A DNA stretch of 64,000 bases from Mycobacterium sp. 1465703.0 (GCF_001672975.1 NZ_LZKU01000203.1:1-64000); one strand, 5' to 3'. Shown: positions 51,142-60,932, counted from the first letter of the stretch. Program-made: numbers and translations. The notes: a model not told the origin generated them from the letters alone.

Positions 51142-52013
51142 GTCCGCCACGCCCTCGATGCTGGGTCCAGGGCGTCGCGCAGTGCGTCGCCCATCATCAT
51201 GAAGGCCAGCACGGTCATCGCCAATGCGCCGGCGGGATAGAACAGGATGGGTGAGCCGGCCCGCAGCCGCGTCTGGGCAAGGTTGATATCGCCACCCCAG
51301 GAGATCACCGACGGCGGCAATCCGACGCCGAGATAGGACAAGGTGGCCTCGGTGACGATGAAAAGGCCCAAGGCAATCGTGGCCACCGCGATCACCGGAC
51401 CCAGGGCGTCGGGCAGCGCATGCCGCAGCAGGATTTGAAACCTACTCATTCCCAACGCCTTAGCGGCCAGCACGTAGTCGCTAGCGCGCACCGCGAGCAC
51501 CGCGCCGCGCGCGATCCTGGCCACTTGCGGCCAACCGAACAACGCGAGGATCGCGATGACGGTCCACACCGTGCGATGGTGCAAAACCTGCATGAGGACG
51601 ATGGCGGCCAGTAGCAGCGGCAGACCGAAGAACACATCGGTGAGGCGGGAGACCACCGCGTCGATCCAGCCGCCGTAAAAACCGGCCAGTGCACCCAGTG
51701 CACCGCCGACGACGAACACGATCAGCGCGGAGAACAGTCCAACGGTGACCGACGCCCGGGCGCCGTAGACGGTGCGGGCGTAGACGTCGTGGCCCTGCAG
51801 GTCGGTGCCGAACCAGTGCGCCCCCGACGCGGGCAGCAGGCTCTGGCTGGGATCGGCGTAGGCCGGGTCGGCGGCGGTGAAGAGCGACGGAAACATCGCG
51901 ACGGCAACGATGAACAGAATCAACAGGGCCGCCCCGATGAACTTCGGGCGCCGGCGCAGCCGACGCCACGTCTCGCGCCAGAAGCCGCCCCGTGCGGAGA
52001 TCGCCTCAGCCAT
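51138..52013 (-). CDS. dppC: Dipeptide ABC transporter permease DppC
   Basis: A 291-residue inner-membrane permease with six membrane segments and the EAA loop of the DppC type: AKALGMSRFQILLRHALP. ATG 52013 gives MAEAISARGGFW, overlapping the dppB stop by 8 bases. The N-terminal cytoplasmic tail is arginine-rich. Confidence 0.92.
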   Translation of the reverse strand: MAEAISARGGFWRETWRRLRRRPKFIGAALLILFIVAVAMFPSLFTAADPAYADPSQSLLPASGAHWFGTDLQGHDVYARTVYGARASVTVGLFSALIVFVVGGALGALAGFYGGWIDAVVSRLTDVFFGLPLLLAAIVLMQVLHHRTVWTVIAILALFGWPQVARIARGAVLAVRASDYVLAAKALGMSRFQILLRHALPDALGPVIAVATIALGLFIVTEATLSYLGVGLPPSVISWGGDINLAQTRLRAGSPILFYPAGALAMTVLAFMMMGDALRDALDPASRAWRT

Positions 52014-52932
52014 AACGGATCCGTGGGTCCAGCGCGGCATAGAGCAGGTCCACCAGCAGGTTGGTGACCAGATAGATCAGCACCAGCACGGTCACGATCG
52101 AGACCACCGTGGGGGCTTCTTGCCTGGTGACGGCTTGGTAGAGCACACCGCCGACCCCGTGGATGTTGAAGATGCCTTCGGTCACGATGGCGCCGCCCAT
52201 CAGCGCTCCCAGATCCGCGCCCAAGAACGTCACCACCGGGATCAGCGAGTTACGCAGGATGTGCACCGTCACCACCCGGGGCCGTGACAATCCTTTGGCG
52301 GTGGCGGTCCGGACGTAGTCGGCGTGTGCGTTGGCGGCCACCGCGGAGCGCGTCAAGCGCACCACGTAGGCGAACGACACCGCGCCCAGCACGATCCCGG
52401 GCAGCAGCAGGCGAGCGAAGGTCGCTGTCTCCCCCACCGTCACCGGCGCGACGCCCAACCGCACCCCGAACACGAACTGCGCCAGGAACCCGAGCACGAA
52501 GATCGGGATCGCGATGATGACCAGACCGGTGATCAGCACAGTGGAATCGAAAAGCCCGCCTTGACGCAGACCGGCGACCACGCCGAATCCGATTCCCAGC
52601 ACCGCCTCGACGGCAAGGGCGATCAGCGAGAGCCGCAGGGTGACCGGAAAGGCATGGGCGAGAACGTCTCTGACCGGAAGCCCGGAGTAGGCGCGGCCGA
52701 GGTCGCCGTGCAGAACACCACCGAGGTAACGCAGGTACTGCACGATGAACGGATCGTCGAGGTGGTAGCGGGCCCGCAGCGCCGCGGCGACGGCGGGTGT
52801 CAGCGGGCGGTCGCCGGCCATCGCGGCCACCGGGTCGCCGGGCAGCAGAAAGACCATCCCATAGATCAGCAAGGTGGCGCCCAGGAAGACGGGCACCATG
52901 ACGGCGATCCGGCGCGCGATGTACCAACCCAT
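52006..52932 (-). CDS. dppB: Dipeptide ABC transporter permease DppB
   Basis: A 308-residue permease with six membrane segments. The EAA loop reads RTATAKGLSRPRVVTVHILRN, and the start MGWYIARRIAVMVPVFLG is typical of DppB. Its ATG 52932 is 2 bases after the dppA stop. Neighbouring genes supply the binding protein, second permease and ATPase. Confidence 0.93.
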   Translation of the reverse strand: MGWYIARRIAVMVPVFLGATLLIYGMVFLLPGDPVAAMAGDRPLTPAVAAALRARYHLDDPFIVQYLRYLGGVLHGDLGRAYSGLPVRDVLAHAFPVTLRLSLIALAVEAVLGIGFGVVAGLRQGGLFDSTVLITGLVIIAIPIFVLGFLAQFVFGVRLGVAPVTVGETATFARLLLPGIVLGAVSFAYVVRLTRSAVAANAHADYVRTATAKGLSRPRVVTVHILRNSLIPVVTFLGADLGALMGGAIVTEGIFNIHGVGGVLYQAVTRQEAPTVVSIVTVLVLIYLVTNLLVDLLYAALDPRIRYG

Positions 52933-52934
52933 TC

Positions 52935-54572
52935 TCAGGCCTTGACGATGTTTTCGTAGTCGGGCAACCCGTTCCAGGCGACCTTGACATTGCTCGCCTG
53001 AGCTGACCACCCGACCACACTGATGTAGTACCACAGCGGAACAACGGGCATGTCGTGGAGCAGGATTCGCTGCGCGTCATTAGCCAGCACGGTGGCGCTC
53101 GGCAAGTCGGGTGCTGCTTCGGCCGTGGCGAGCGCGGCGTCGAACTTCGCGTTGGAGTAGCCGACGTCGTTGGATCCCGCACCGGTGGCGTACAACGGGG
53201 CGAGGAACTCGATCATGGACGGGTAGTCGCCGATCCAGCCGGACCGGAACGCGGAGTCGATGGTGCGGTTGGTGATCTGCGTGCGAAACCCGGCGAAGGT
53301 GGGTTGGGGTGCACCGACGGCATCGATGCCCAGCACGTTCTTGATGCTGTTGGCCACCGCGTCCACCCATTCCTGATGGCCGCTGTCGGCGTTGTAGGCG
53401 ATGGCGTATCGCCCGCTCCACGGCGAAATGGCATTGGCTTGGGCCCAGAGTTGGCGTGCCCGTTCGGGATTGAAGTCCAGGGCGGCACTGCCCGGGATGT
53501 TCGGATCGAATCCCGGCAACGAGCTGGCGGTGAAGTCGTGAGCCGGGCTGCGGGTGTTGTTGAAGATCTGCCGACAGATCTGCGGACGGTTGATGGCCGC
53601 CGACAACGCCAACCTGCGCAGTCGGCCTTCCTCACCCCCGAAGTGCGGTAGCCGCAGCGGAGTGTTGAGGGATTGACTGACGGCGACGGGTCCGCTGACG
53701 AAGTTGCCGCCCAGGTCGCGCTGGTAGATCGTCAGCGCGCTGGACGGAATCGTGTCCAGCACGTCGAGATTGCCCGACAGCAGGTCGGCGTAGGCGGTGT
53801 CCAGGTTGGCGTAGAACTCGAACCTCAACCCCTTGTTGCGCGGCTTGCGATTGCCGTGGTAATCGGGGTTGGGCCGCAAATCAATTCGGACGTTGTGCTC
53901 CCAGGCCACCCCGTCGGGACCGTCGGCGAGTTTGTAGGGGCCGTTGCCGATCGGATGCTGACCGAAAGTGCTCATGTCCCGAAAGGCGGCCTGCGGCAAC
54001 GGATAGAACGCGCTGTGGCCCAGCCGCAGCTTGAAGTCGATGGTGGGTGCCTTCAGCCGCACGGTGAACTCCAGGTCGTTGATCACTCGCAGCCCGGTCA
54101 TGGTGGTCGCCGCCGGTTTTCCGTCACCGGTCAGGCCGGCGACCGCGTCGAACCCGTCGATCGGGCTGAAAAAGCTCTGCTGCAGTTGCGCATTGGTGCT
54201 CAGCGCCCCGTAGTTCCACGCGTCGACGAACGAATGGGCCGTCACCGGCGAACCGTCGGTGAATGTCCAACCGGGTTTGAGCACGATTCGGTAGTTGACG
54301 TTGTCGGTGGTGTCGACCGACTGGGCGACCTCGGGCGACGGGTTGCCGGCGGCGTCGTAGGACATCAGCCCGGCGAAGAGTCGATCGAGGATCCGGCCGC
54401 CCAGGCTGTCGTTGGTACCAGTGGGTATCAGAGGGTTCGGCGGTTCCCCGCCGTTGACCACCACCAGATCCGGGCTCAGCACACCGCCACCACAACCGGC
54501 CAGCGCGGCGACCGCGAGCACCGCGGCGGCAACCGCGGCCAACAAGGCCAACGGGGTCCGCATCGCACGCAT
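52935..54572 (-). CDS. dppA: Dipeptide-binding lipoprotein DppA
   Basis: A 545-residue solute-binding lipoprotein. The signal peptide ends at a lipobox LAGC (Cys about 27). The mature domain is family 5: NPLIPTGTNDSLGG near the start, and the ligand-domain PIGNGPYKLADG. It captures peptides outside the membrane for DppBC. First gene of the dpp operon on the minus strand; the gene upstream is a DUF4232 exported protein, 39 bases away. Confidence 0.94.
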   Translation of the reverse strand: MRAMRTPLALLAAVAAAVLAVAALAGCGGGVLSPDLVVVNGGEPPNPLIPTGTNDSLGGRILDRLFAGLMSYDAAGNPSPEVAQSVDTTDNVNYRIVLKPGWTFTDGSPVTAHSFVDAWNYGALSTNAQLQQSFFSPIDGFDAVAGLTGDGKPAATTMTGLRVINDLEFTVRLKAPTIDFKLRLGHSAFYPLPQAAFRDMSTFGQHPIGNGPYKLADGPDGVAWEHNVRIDLRPNPDYHGNRKPRNKGLRFEFYANLDTAYADLLSGNLDVLDTIPSSALTIYQRDLGGNFVSGPVAVSQSLNTPLRLPHFGGEEGRLRRLALSAAINRPQICRQIFNNTRSPAHDFTASSLPGFDPNIPGSAALDFNPERARQLWAQANAISPWSGRYAIAYNADSGHQEWVDAVANSIKNVLGIDAVGAPQPTFAGFRTQITNRTIDSAFRSGWIGDYPSMIEFLAPLYATGAGSNDVGYSNAKFDAALATAEAAPDLPSATVLANDAQRILLHDMPVVPLWYYISVVGWSAQASNVKVAWNGLPDYENIVKA

Positions 54573-54611
54573 GACATCCGACCCTAGGGCCTGTCGCCGT
54601 CACGGCGATGC

Positions 54612-55184
54612 TTAGACCGCGGTGATGGGGTGGACCTGCAATTCGCAGGCGTCGATGGTGGCCGACACGGTGCGCACGATTTCGGTGTCGGGCGGATTGA
54701 CGCGCAGATCGGTGTAGGTCGGGCATGGGTCACCGGCGCCGTCCACGGCCATCCCCTCCACGACCGCCTGCCCCTGGGTTGATATCGACAGCAGCACGGT
54801 GGGCACGGCGTCGACGTCAGCCGGCAGCCCGCCCAGATATCCCCGCGGGGTGGGCCGGGCATGGATCAGTGGCCCGCCGGCGCCCGAATCCACCCAGGCG
54901 TATCCGGTGAGCGTGCACGGCTCGGCACCGCCGGCCAGGGCGAACAGCAAGGTCACCCCGCGATGCCCCACCGCGGCTTCGGTCGGGGAGGCGGTCACGG
55001 CGACCTGCTCCGACCGGCACGGTGTGGCCTGGTCACCGCTCTCCAGCGGCGGCACTGCGGATGCCTGCGGCCCCAGTGCGGTGGCCGCCGCGTAAATCGT
55101 TGCGGCCGTGGCAAACCTAAGAACTAGTCGACGGTTGCCCCGCCCATGACCTGGCACACCGGTGATTATCCGGTATGACGGCAC
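54612..55184 (-). CDS. Exported DUF4232 protein
   Basis: A 190-residue protein with an N-terminal hydrophobic segment (FATAATIYAAATALG) ending at ASA-like residues before VPPLESG, so it is probably secreted or surface-located. The rest matches the actinobacterial DUF4232 domain: TLLFALAGGAEPCTLTGYAWV and cysteines in CPTYTDLRV and CELQVHPI that could form disulfides. Function unknown. It precedes dppA on the same strand; I recall no such gene here in M. tuberculosis. Confidence 0.78.
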   Translation of the reverse strand: MPSYRIITGVPGHGRGNRRLVLRFATAATIYAAATALGPQASAVPPLESGDQATPCRSEQVAVTASPTEAAVGHRGVTLLFALAGGAEPCTLTGYAWVDSGAGGPLIHARPTPRGYLGGLPADVDAVPTVLLSISTQGQAVVEGMAVDGAGDPCPTYTDLRVNPPDTEIVRTVSATIDACELQVHPITAV

Positions 55185-55308
55185 CCGTTGACCCCGGATT
55201 CGCGGCTACGGCTATCCCTCGCATAGCTACACCTCACCCGGCTAGGCTCGCAGTCGGCCAAAGCGCATGGCCGCCGAACGGCGCAGTCTCGACACAGGAG
55301 AGAAGCCA

Positions 55309-57261
55309 GTGACCGCCACCAATACCGCAGGGCCCTCGTCGTATCCGCCGCCGGCGCAGTTCGCCGAGCAAGCCAACGCAGGTGAGGAGCTCTACCGCGA
55401 AGCCGAGCAGGACCGGCTGGCCTTCTGGGCCAACCAGGCCAATCGGCTGTCCTGGGCGAAGCCGTTCACCGAGGTGCTGGACTGGTCGGAAGCACCTTTC
55501 GCCAAGTGGTTCGCCGACGGCAAGCTCAACGTCGCCTACAACTGCGTGGACCGCCACGTGGAGGCCGGCCACGGGGACCGGGTCGCCATCCACTGGGAGG
55601 GTGAACCCGTCGGCGATCAGCGCAGCCTGACTTACTCCCAGCTGCAGACCGAGGTGTGCAAGGCGGCCAACGCGCTGACCGATCTCGGTCTGGTCGCCGG
55701 TGACCGGGTCGCCATCTACCTGCCACTGATCCCCGAGGCGGTGGTCGCGATGCTGGCCTGCGCCCGCCTAGGTCTGATGCATAGCGTGGTGTTCGCCGGC
55801 TTCACCGCCAAGGCGCTGCAGGCGCGGATCGCCGACGCTGAGGCCAAGCTGCTGATCACCAGCGACGGACAGTTCCGTCGCGGCAAGCCGGCCCCGTTGA
55901 AGGACGCCGCCGATGAGGCTGTCAAGGACGACGACAGTCCCGTCGAGCACGTTCTTGTGGTGCGGCGCACCGGAATTGACGTGTCCTGGACCGACGGCCG
56001 CGACCTGTGGTGGCACGACGTCGTCGACCCCGCCTCCCCCGAACACACCCCCGAGCCGTTCGACGCCGAACAGCCGTTGTTCCTGCTCTACACCTCCGGG
56101 ACCACCGGCAAGCCCAAGGGCATCGTGCACACCAGCGGCGGCTATCTGACCCACGCCTCCTACACGCACTATTATGTCTTCGACATCAAGGCCGACACCG
56201 ACGTCTTCTGGTGCACCGCCGACATCGGCTGGGTGACCGGCCACACCTACGGGGTGTACGGTCCGCTTTCCAATGGAGTGACCGAAGTCCTGTACGAAGG
56301 CACGCCCGATTCGCCCAGCCAGCACCGCCATTTCGAGATCATCGAAAAGCACGGCGTCACAATCTATTACACTGCGCCCACGCTCATCCGTACCTTCATG
56401 AAGTGGGGACGCGAGATTCCCGACGCACACGACCTGTCCAGCCTGAGGCTGCTGGGCACGGTAGGTGAACCGATCAACCCCGAAGCGTGGCGCTGGTATC
56501 GCAAGGTGATCGGCGCCGATCGGCTTCCCATCGTGGACACCTGGTGGCAGACCGAAACGGGCGCCACGATGATCTCTCCGTTGCCGGGCGTGGCTGCGAC
56601 CAAACCGGGTTCGGCCATGGCCCCGCTGCCCGGCATCTCGGCCAAGATCGTCGACGACCACGGCGACCTGTTGCCACGCGGCAAGGACAAGGGCGAGCAC
56701 GTCACCGGTTACCTGGTGTTGGACCAGCCGTGGCCGTCGATGCTGCGCGGCATTTGGGGTGATCCGGAACGCTACGTCGAGACCTACTGGTCCCGGTTCG
56801 CCGAGCAGGGCTGGTATTTCGCCGGCGACAGCGCCTATTACGACTCCGACGGCGCCATCTGGGTGGTGGGCCGCATCGACGACGTCATGAACGTGTCGGG
56901 GCACCGGCTGTCCACCGCGGAGGTGGAGTCGGCGTTGGTCGGCCACTTCTCGGTGGCCGAGGCGGCGGTGGTCGGGGCGACCGACGAGACGACCGGTCAG
57001 GCCATCTGCGCGTTCGTCGTGCTGCGCGCCGATTACGAAGTGCACGACGGGATCGTCGACGAGTTGCGCGTCGAGGTGGCCCGGGAGATCTCACCCATCG
57101 CGCGCCCGCGCGAGGTTCACGTGGTGCCCGAGTTACCCAAGACCCGCAGCGGCAAGATCATGCGCAGGTTGTTGCGCGACATCGCCGAGAACCGCGAATT
57201 GGGCGACACCTCAACGCTGCTCGACCCCGGCGTGTTCGACGCGATCAGGGCGGCGAAGTAG
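55309..57261 (+). CDS. acs: Acetyl-CoA synthetase
   Basis: Activates acetate to acetyl-CoA. The 650-residue AMP-forming enzyme has the P-loop LLYTSGTTGKPKG, TWWQTETGATM (motif with the ATP-site residues) and the C-terminal hinge and lysine of PKTRSGKIMRR; that last lysine is the conserved acetylation site, regulated in mycobacteria by the cAMP-dependent acetyltransferase. GTG 55309 is chosen by the AGGAGAGAAG ribosome-binding site and by homologue length; ATG at 55267 is possible. Confidence 0.95.
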   Translation: MTATNTAGPSSYPPPAQFAEQANAGEELYREAEQDRLAFWANQANRLSWAKPFTEVLDWSEAPFAKWFADGKLNVAYNCVDRHVEAGHGDRVAIHWEGEPVGDQRSLTYSQLQTEVCKAANALTDLGLVAGDRVAIYLPLIPEAVVAMLACARLGLMHSVVFAGFTAKALQARIADAEAKLLITSDGQFRRGKPAPLKDAADEAVKDDDSPVEHVLVVRRTGIDVSWTDGRDLWWHDVVDPASPEHTPEPFDAEQPLFLLYTSGTTGKPKGIVHTSGGYLTHASYTHYYVFDIKADTDVFWCTADIGWVTGHTYGVYGPLSNGVTEVLYEGTPDSPSQHRHFEIIEKHGVTIYYTAPTLIRTFMKWGREIPDAHDLSSLRLLGTVGEPINPEAWRWYRKVIGADRLPIVDTWWQTETGATMISPLPGVAATKPGSAMAPLPGISAKIVDDHGDLLPRGKDKGEHVTGYLVLDQPWPSMLRGIWGDPERYVETYWSRFAEQGWYFAGDSAYYDSDGAIWVVGRIDDVMNVSGHRLSTAEVESALVGHFSVAEAAVVGATDETTGQAICAFVVLRADYEVHDGIVDELRVEVAREISPIARPREVHVVPELPKTRSGKIMRRLLRDIAENRELGDTSTLLDPGVFDAIRAAK

Positions 57262-57270
57262 TCGGCGCGG

Positions 57271-57290
57271 TCAGCCCGGCAGCGGGCTGA
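57271..57290. terminator. Hairpin shared by the acs and protease 3' ends
   Basis: TCAGCCCG-GCAG-CGGGCTGA is a perfect 8-base-pair stem with a 4-base loop. It includes the protease stop codon and lies 10 bases after the acs stop, so it could slow transcripts from both sides. No U-tract is present. Confidence 0.4.
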
Positions 57291-57984
57291 ACCCTGCACC
57301 GGGCCGATGTTTGGCGTTGATGTCGGCCAGGACCGCGTTGAACGACACCACCACCGCCGGCGTGTGCAGCGGAATGTATTTGATGATGCACGTCGGCAGG
57401 TTGTCGCTGAACGCTCCGTGGATCATCCCGACCAACTCATTGTTGACGGTCACCGGTGCGCCGGAGTCACCCGGTTGGCCGCAGACCTGCATGACGATGG
57501 TGCCCGGCGACTGACCCATGCCCCAGGTGACGCCGCACGAATTGCCGGTTGTGCGGCCCTGTTTGCAAGCGATCTCGCCGAAGGCGGGGTCTGGACCGAG
57601 GCCACTGATCAAGAAGCCGTTGAAGTTGGCCACCGGCGTCACCTTGGCCGGGTCGAACTTGATCACCGCATAGTCCAGGTTGTCGTTGCCCGACACCATG
57701 GTGCCCAATACGCCCGCGTTTTCCGCGCCCTCGGCGGCGACTTGGGCGCCGGGGCCGCCGCAATGCGCCGAAGTGAAACCGATCAGCTCGCCCGCGGCGT
57801 CGCCGCCGATGGTGGTCAGGGTGCACATGGTGTCGCCGTTGACGACGATGCCCGCACCACCGCCCATCGGGATCCTGACGTCAGCGGCGGCCGCGCGGAC
57901 AGGCAAACCCATCGCGGCCACCAGCAAGGCAGCCATCGCCACTGAGAAGCACCGGTGCGCCCTTGGCACAGCACCAACTCCCAT
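57271..57984 (-). CDS. Secreted chymotrypsin-fold serine protease (Rv3668c-like)
   Basis: A 237-residue protein. The signal peptide runs to about residue 34 (VPRAHRCFSVAMAALLVAAM). The catalytic triad is visible: His in TSAHCGG, Asp in NLDYAVI and Ser in QPGDSGAPV. Several cysteines (SAHC, IACKQ, NSCGV, VCGQP) could form disulfides as in alpha-lytic-type enzymes. ATG 57984 is preferred; ATG 57999 is upstream. It is convergent with acs, 9 bases apart. Confidence 0.88.
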   Translation of the reverse strand: MGVGAVPRAHRCFSVAMAALLVAAMGLPVRAAAADVRIPMGGGAGIVVNGDTMCTLTTIGGDAAGELIGFTSAHCGGPGAQVAAEGAENAGVLGTMVSGNDNLDYAVIKFDPAKVTPVANFNGFLISGLGPDPAFGEIACKQGRTTGNSCGVTWGMGQSPGTIVMQVCGQPGDSGAPVTVNNELVGMIHGAFSDNLPTCIIKYIPLHTPAVVVSFNAVLADINAKHRPGAGFSPLPG

Positions 57985-58221
57985 CGGTCGGCCGGACATC
58001 ACGACCGGCTTGGCCGAGTGTAATCGGCCAGGATGTGATCTTCGCTCTGGAAAAGCGCGTCGGCCGCACGGCGTCGCCGACTGCCTTCCGTCCGAACCGA
58101 ACTGGGCGTCGGCCGCTCGAACCTGCGGCGCGCTGCTCGGCTGGCCTCGTCTGGCCTGGCGACGCATGGCAACATAAACCGCGACGACAGCGAGCCGGGC
58201 AACGATGAAAGAGGACCGTCT

Positions 58222-58767
58222 GTGAGCAAAGCCGATGGCAAGAACGGTGTGCCCAGCACCCTGACCACGATTCCGTTGACCGACCCGCATGCCAAGCCGG
58301 CCGAGCCGTCGATCGGTGACCTGATCAAAGATGCGACCACTCAGGTTTCCACGCTGGTGCGTGCCGAAGTCGAACTGGCTCGTGCCGAAATTACCCGGGA
58401 CGTCAAAAAGGGTCTCACCGGCAGCGTCTTCTTCATCGCCGCGCTGGTGGTGCTGTTTTACTCCACCTTCTTTTTCTTCTTCTTCGTCGCCGAACTGCTC
58501 GACACCTGGCTGTGGCGCTGGGCGGCGTACCTGATCGTGTTCGGGTTCATGGTGGTGGTCGGCGCCATTCTGGCCCTGCTGGGCTTCCTCAAGGTGCGCC
58601 GGATCCGCGGGCCGCGCGAGACGATCGAATCGGTCAAAGAGACGCGCAGCGCGCTCACGCCGGGCCACGAGAAGGCTCCGGGCAGCGCCCCCAAGCAACT
58701 TCCCGAGTCGCACGGCAAGCATGCGCGGGCCGGAAACGGCGCTGCCGCCGATCCATCGGGTTGGTAG
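58222..58767 (+). CDS. Holin-X/GAX-like phage-holin-family membrane protein (Rv3669-like)
   Basis: A 181-residue protein with an acidic helix (STLVRAEVELARAEITRDV), two membrane segments (about 73-97 and 105-130) with a phenylalanine run (STFFFFFFVAEL), and a charged C-terminal tail. It belongs to the actinobacterial Holin-X family; despite the name, there is no evidence of a phage role. GTG 58222 follows AAAGAGG. Its stop abuts the ephE start with no spacing, so the pair is probably co-transcribed. Confidence 0.82.
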   Translation: MSKADGKNGVPSTLTTIPLTDPHAKPAEPSIGDLIKDATTQVSTLVRAEVELARAEITRDVKKGLTGSVFFIAALVVLFYSTFFFFFFVAELLDTWLWRWAAYLIVFGFMVVVGAILALLGFLKVRRIRGPRETIESVKETRSALTPGHEKAPGSAPKQLPESHGKHARAGNGAAADPSGW

Positions 58768-59733
58768 ATGGCGCCGCCGGATCCGTCGGTTACCCGCATC
58801 GAGGGGCCGTGGCGCCATCTCGATGTGCACGCCAACGGCATCCGCTTCCACGTCGTCGAGGCGGTGACGGCCGGCGACGCCGACGGCGTCCCGGCGACAG
58901 CACGCCCGCTGGTGATGCTGCTGCACGGGTTCGGATCGTTCTGGTGGTCCTGGCGTCATCAGCTTCGCGGACTGCGCGGGGCGCGAGTGGTTGCCGTCGA
59001 CCTGCGCGGCTACGGCGGCAGCGACAAGCCGCCCCGCGGTTACGACGGCTGGACGATGGCCGGCGACACGGCCGGACTCATTCGGGCGCTGGGCCACTCC
59101 TCGGCGAGCTTGGTGGGCCACGCCGACGGCGGGCTGGCCTGCTGGGCCACCGCCTTGCTGCATCCACGGCTGGTGTCGGCGATCGCACTGATCAGCTCAC
59201 CGCACCCGGCGGCATTGCGGCGTTCCACGTTGACGCGACGCGACCAGGGTTGTGCACTCCTGCCGACGCTGCTGCGATACCAAATACCGATGTGGCCCGA
59301 GCGTATGTTGACCCGAGACAACGCCGCCGAGATCGAGCGCCTGGTACGTAGCCGTAGCTGCGACAAATGGATTGCATCCGAAGACTTTTCCGAAACCATT
59401 GGTTATCTGCGGACGGCGATTCAGATCCCGGCGGCCGCGCACTGTGCACTGGAATACCAGCGCTGGGCCGTACGCAGCCAGTTGCGCGACGAGGGCCGGC
59501 GCTTCATGAAGTCGATGTGTCAGCAGCTCACCGTGCCGCTGCTACACCTGCGCGGCGAGGCGGATCCCTACATGCTGGCCGACTCGGTCGATCGCACCCA
59601 GCGCTACGCCCCACAGGGGCGTTATCTATCCATCGCTGGCGCAGGGCATTTCAGTCACGAAGAAGCACCTGAGGAAATCAACAGGCACCTCACGAAATTC
59701 CTCGAGCAGGTGCACCTGTCCCGAGCCATGTAA
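58768..59733 (+). CDS. ephE: Epoxide-hydrolase-like alpha/beta hydrolase EphE
   Basis: A 321-residue alpha/beta hydrolase. HGFGSFWW is at the oxyanion position and GAGHFSHEEA holds the His. The nucleophile elbow reads LVGHADGGLA: where active epoxide hydrolases have GHDWGG the third position is Ala and Asp follows, so the canonical nucleophile seems lost. ATG 58768 follows the holin-like gene directly. It ends 5 bases before the convergent marP gene. Whether this protein is active is uncertain. Confidence 0.88.
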   Translation: MAPPDPSVTRIEGPWRHLDVHANGIRFHVVEAVTAGDADGVPATARPLVMLLHGFGSFWWSWRHQLRGLRGARVVAVDLRGYGGSDKPPRGYDGWTMAGDTAGLIRALGHSSASLVGHADGGLACWATALLHPRLVSAIALISSPHPAALRRSTLTRRDQGCALLPTLLRYQIPMWPERMLTRDNAAEIERLVRSRSCDKWIASEDFSETIGYLRTAIQIPAAAHCALEYQRWAVRSQLRDEGRRFMKSMCQQLTVPLLHLRGEADPYMLADSVDRTQRYAPQGRYLSIAGAGHFSHEEAPEEINRHLTKFLEQVHLSRAM

Positions 59734-59738
59734 CTGGC

Positions 59739-60932
59739 TCAGCCGACGCAGGATCCGGTGCCGACCAGTTGGGTGTCGCCGACCCTGGCAAGCTGACTGG
59801 CTACCTCGTCGGCGGTCAACACGAAGCCGGTATCGGGGTCGTCGACGGCAGCACCGAACACCACGCCGAGCACATGACCGTCGAGGTCGATCAACGGTCC
59901 ACCCGAATTGCCTTGCTCCACACTGGCTCTGATGGTGTAGACGTCGCGGGTGACTGGCGCCGGATCCCGGTAGATGTCGGGGCCGCTCAATTTGATCAGC
60001 TCCCGAATCCTGGCCGGTGTCGCGGTGAAGTTGCCACCGCCCGGATAGCCCAGGACTACCACGCTGGCACCGGTTTTCGCGTCACCTTGGGCGAAAGACA
60101 ATGGGGGCGGCGGCAAATTGGGCACGGCCAGGATCGCGACGTCGACGGACGGATCGTAGGACACCACGGTGGCGTCCAGCGGATTGCCGCTGGCATAGAT
60201 CTGAACGCTGTTGGATCCGGCCACCACGTGCGCATTGGTCATCACCCGGTCGGGTGCAATCACGAATCCACTGCCCTCCAACACTTTCTGGCAGCTGGGG
60301 GCCAGGCTGCGCACCTTGACCACGCTGGGCGCGGTGGCCTGCACCACCGGATTGCTGGCCAGCTCGGGATCGGGTGAGGCGACCGGAATGACCGGGGTGC
60401 GGCTGAACGGCTCCAGCACCGCGGGCAGCCCGGAGGTGTTCAGCAGCGCGGAAAGCCGCTTGGGCACCGTCTTGAGCCAGGGCGGCGCTACTTCGTTGAC
60501 GCGAGCCAAAACCCGTGAACCGCGGACCGCGGCGGCCAGCTCCGGCTGGTCCTTCGACTGCGTCAGCGGCGTCGCCAGCAACCACGCCGCAGTCAGCACC
60601 ACGACCAGCTGCACCCCCACCCCGATGATCGAGTCGACCGTGCGGATGGAGCGGCTGCGGATCGCGCCGCGGACGGCGCGCCCCAACACCACACCGGCGA
60701 CCTCACCGACGACGACCAGCGCGAGGATCAGGAACAGTGCCGCAAACAATTTCGCGCGCGGGGCGGCGATGTGGCTGACCAGGTGGGGTGCCAGCAGCAC
60801 CCCCGCGATCGCGCCCAGCAGTACGCCCACAAACGAGAGCAGCGAGCCCAATGCCCCCGATCGCCAACCCGAGATCGCCGCGATGAAGGCGACCGCCAGA
60901 ACGGCGACATCCAGCCACTGCGACGGGCTCAT
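59739..60932 (-). CDS. marP: Membrane-anchored serine protease MarP
   Basis: A periplasmic protease needed for acid resistance; it has four N-terminal membrane segments (about 5-24, 34-52, 62-85 and 104-120) and a C-terminal chymotrypsin-fold domain. Counting from ATG 60932 (MSPSQWLDV, 397 residues) places the triad at His235 (TNAHVV), Asp264 (SVDVAI) and Ser343 (EQGNSGGPL), and the disulfide cysteines at 214 and 395, the same numbers as in M. tuberculosis MarP, which decides the start over ATG 60947. Confidence 0.95.
   Translation of the reverse strand: MSPSQWLDVAVLAVAFIAAISGWRSGALGSLLSFVGVLLGAIAGVLLAPHLVSHIAAPRAKLFAALFLILALVVVGEVAGVVLGRAVRGAIRSRSIRTVDSIIGVGVQLVVVLTAAWLLATPLTQSKDQPELAAAVRGSRVLARVNEVAPPWLKTVPKRLSALLNTSGLPAVLEPFSRTPVIPVASPDPELASNPVVQATAPSVVKVRSLAPSCQKVLEGSGFVIAPDRVMTNAHVVAGSNSVQIYASGNPLDATVVSYDPSVDVAILAVPNLPPPPLSFAQGDAKTGASVVVLGYPGGGNFTATPARIRELIKLSGPDIYRDPAPVTRDVYTIRASVEQGNSGGPLIDLDGHVLGVVFGAAVDDPDTGFVLTADEVASQLARVGDTQLVGTGSCVG

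Noticed and set aside
58222..58767. Prophage lysis gene (holin)
   Set aside because: The Holin-X family is a general actinobacterial membrane family, and no other phage gene is in the window.
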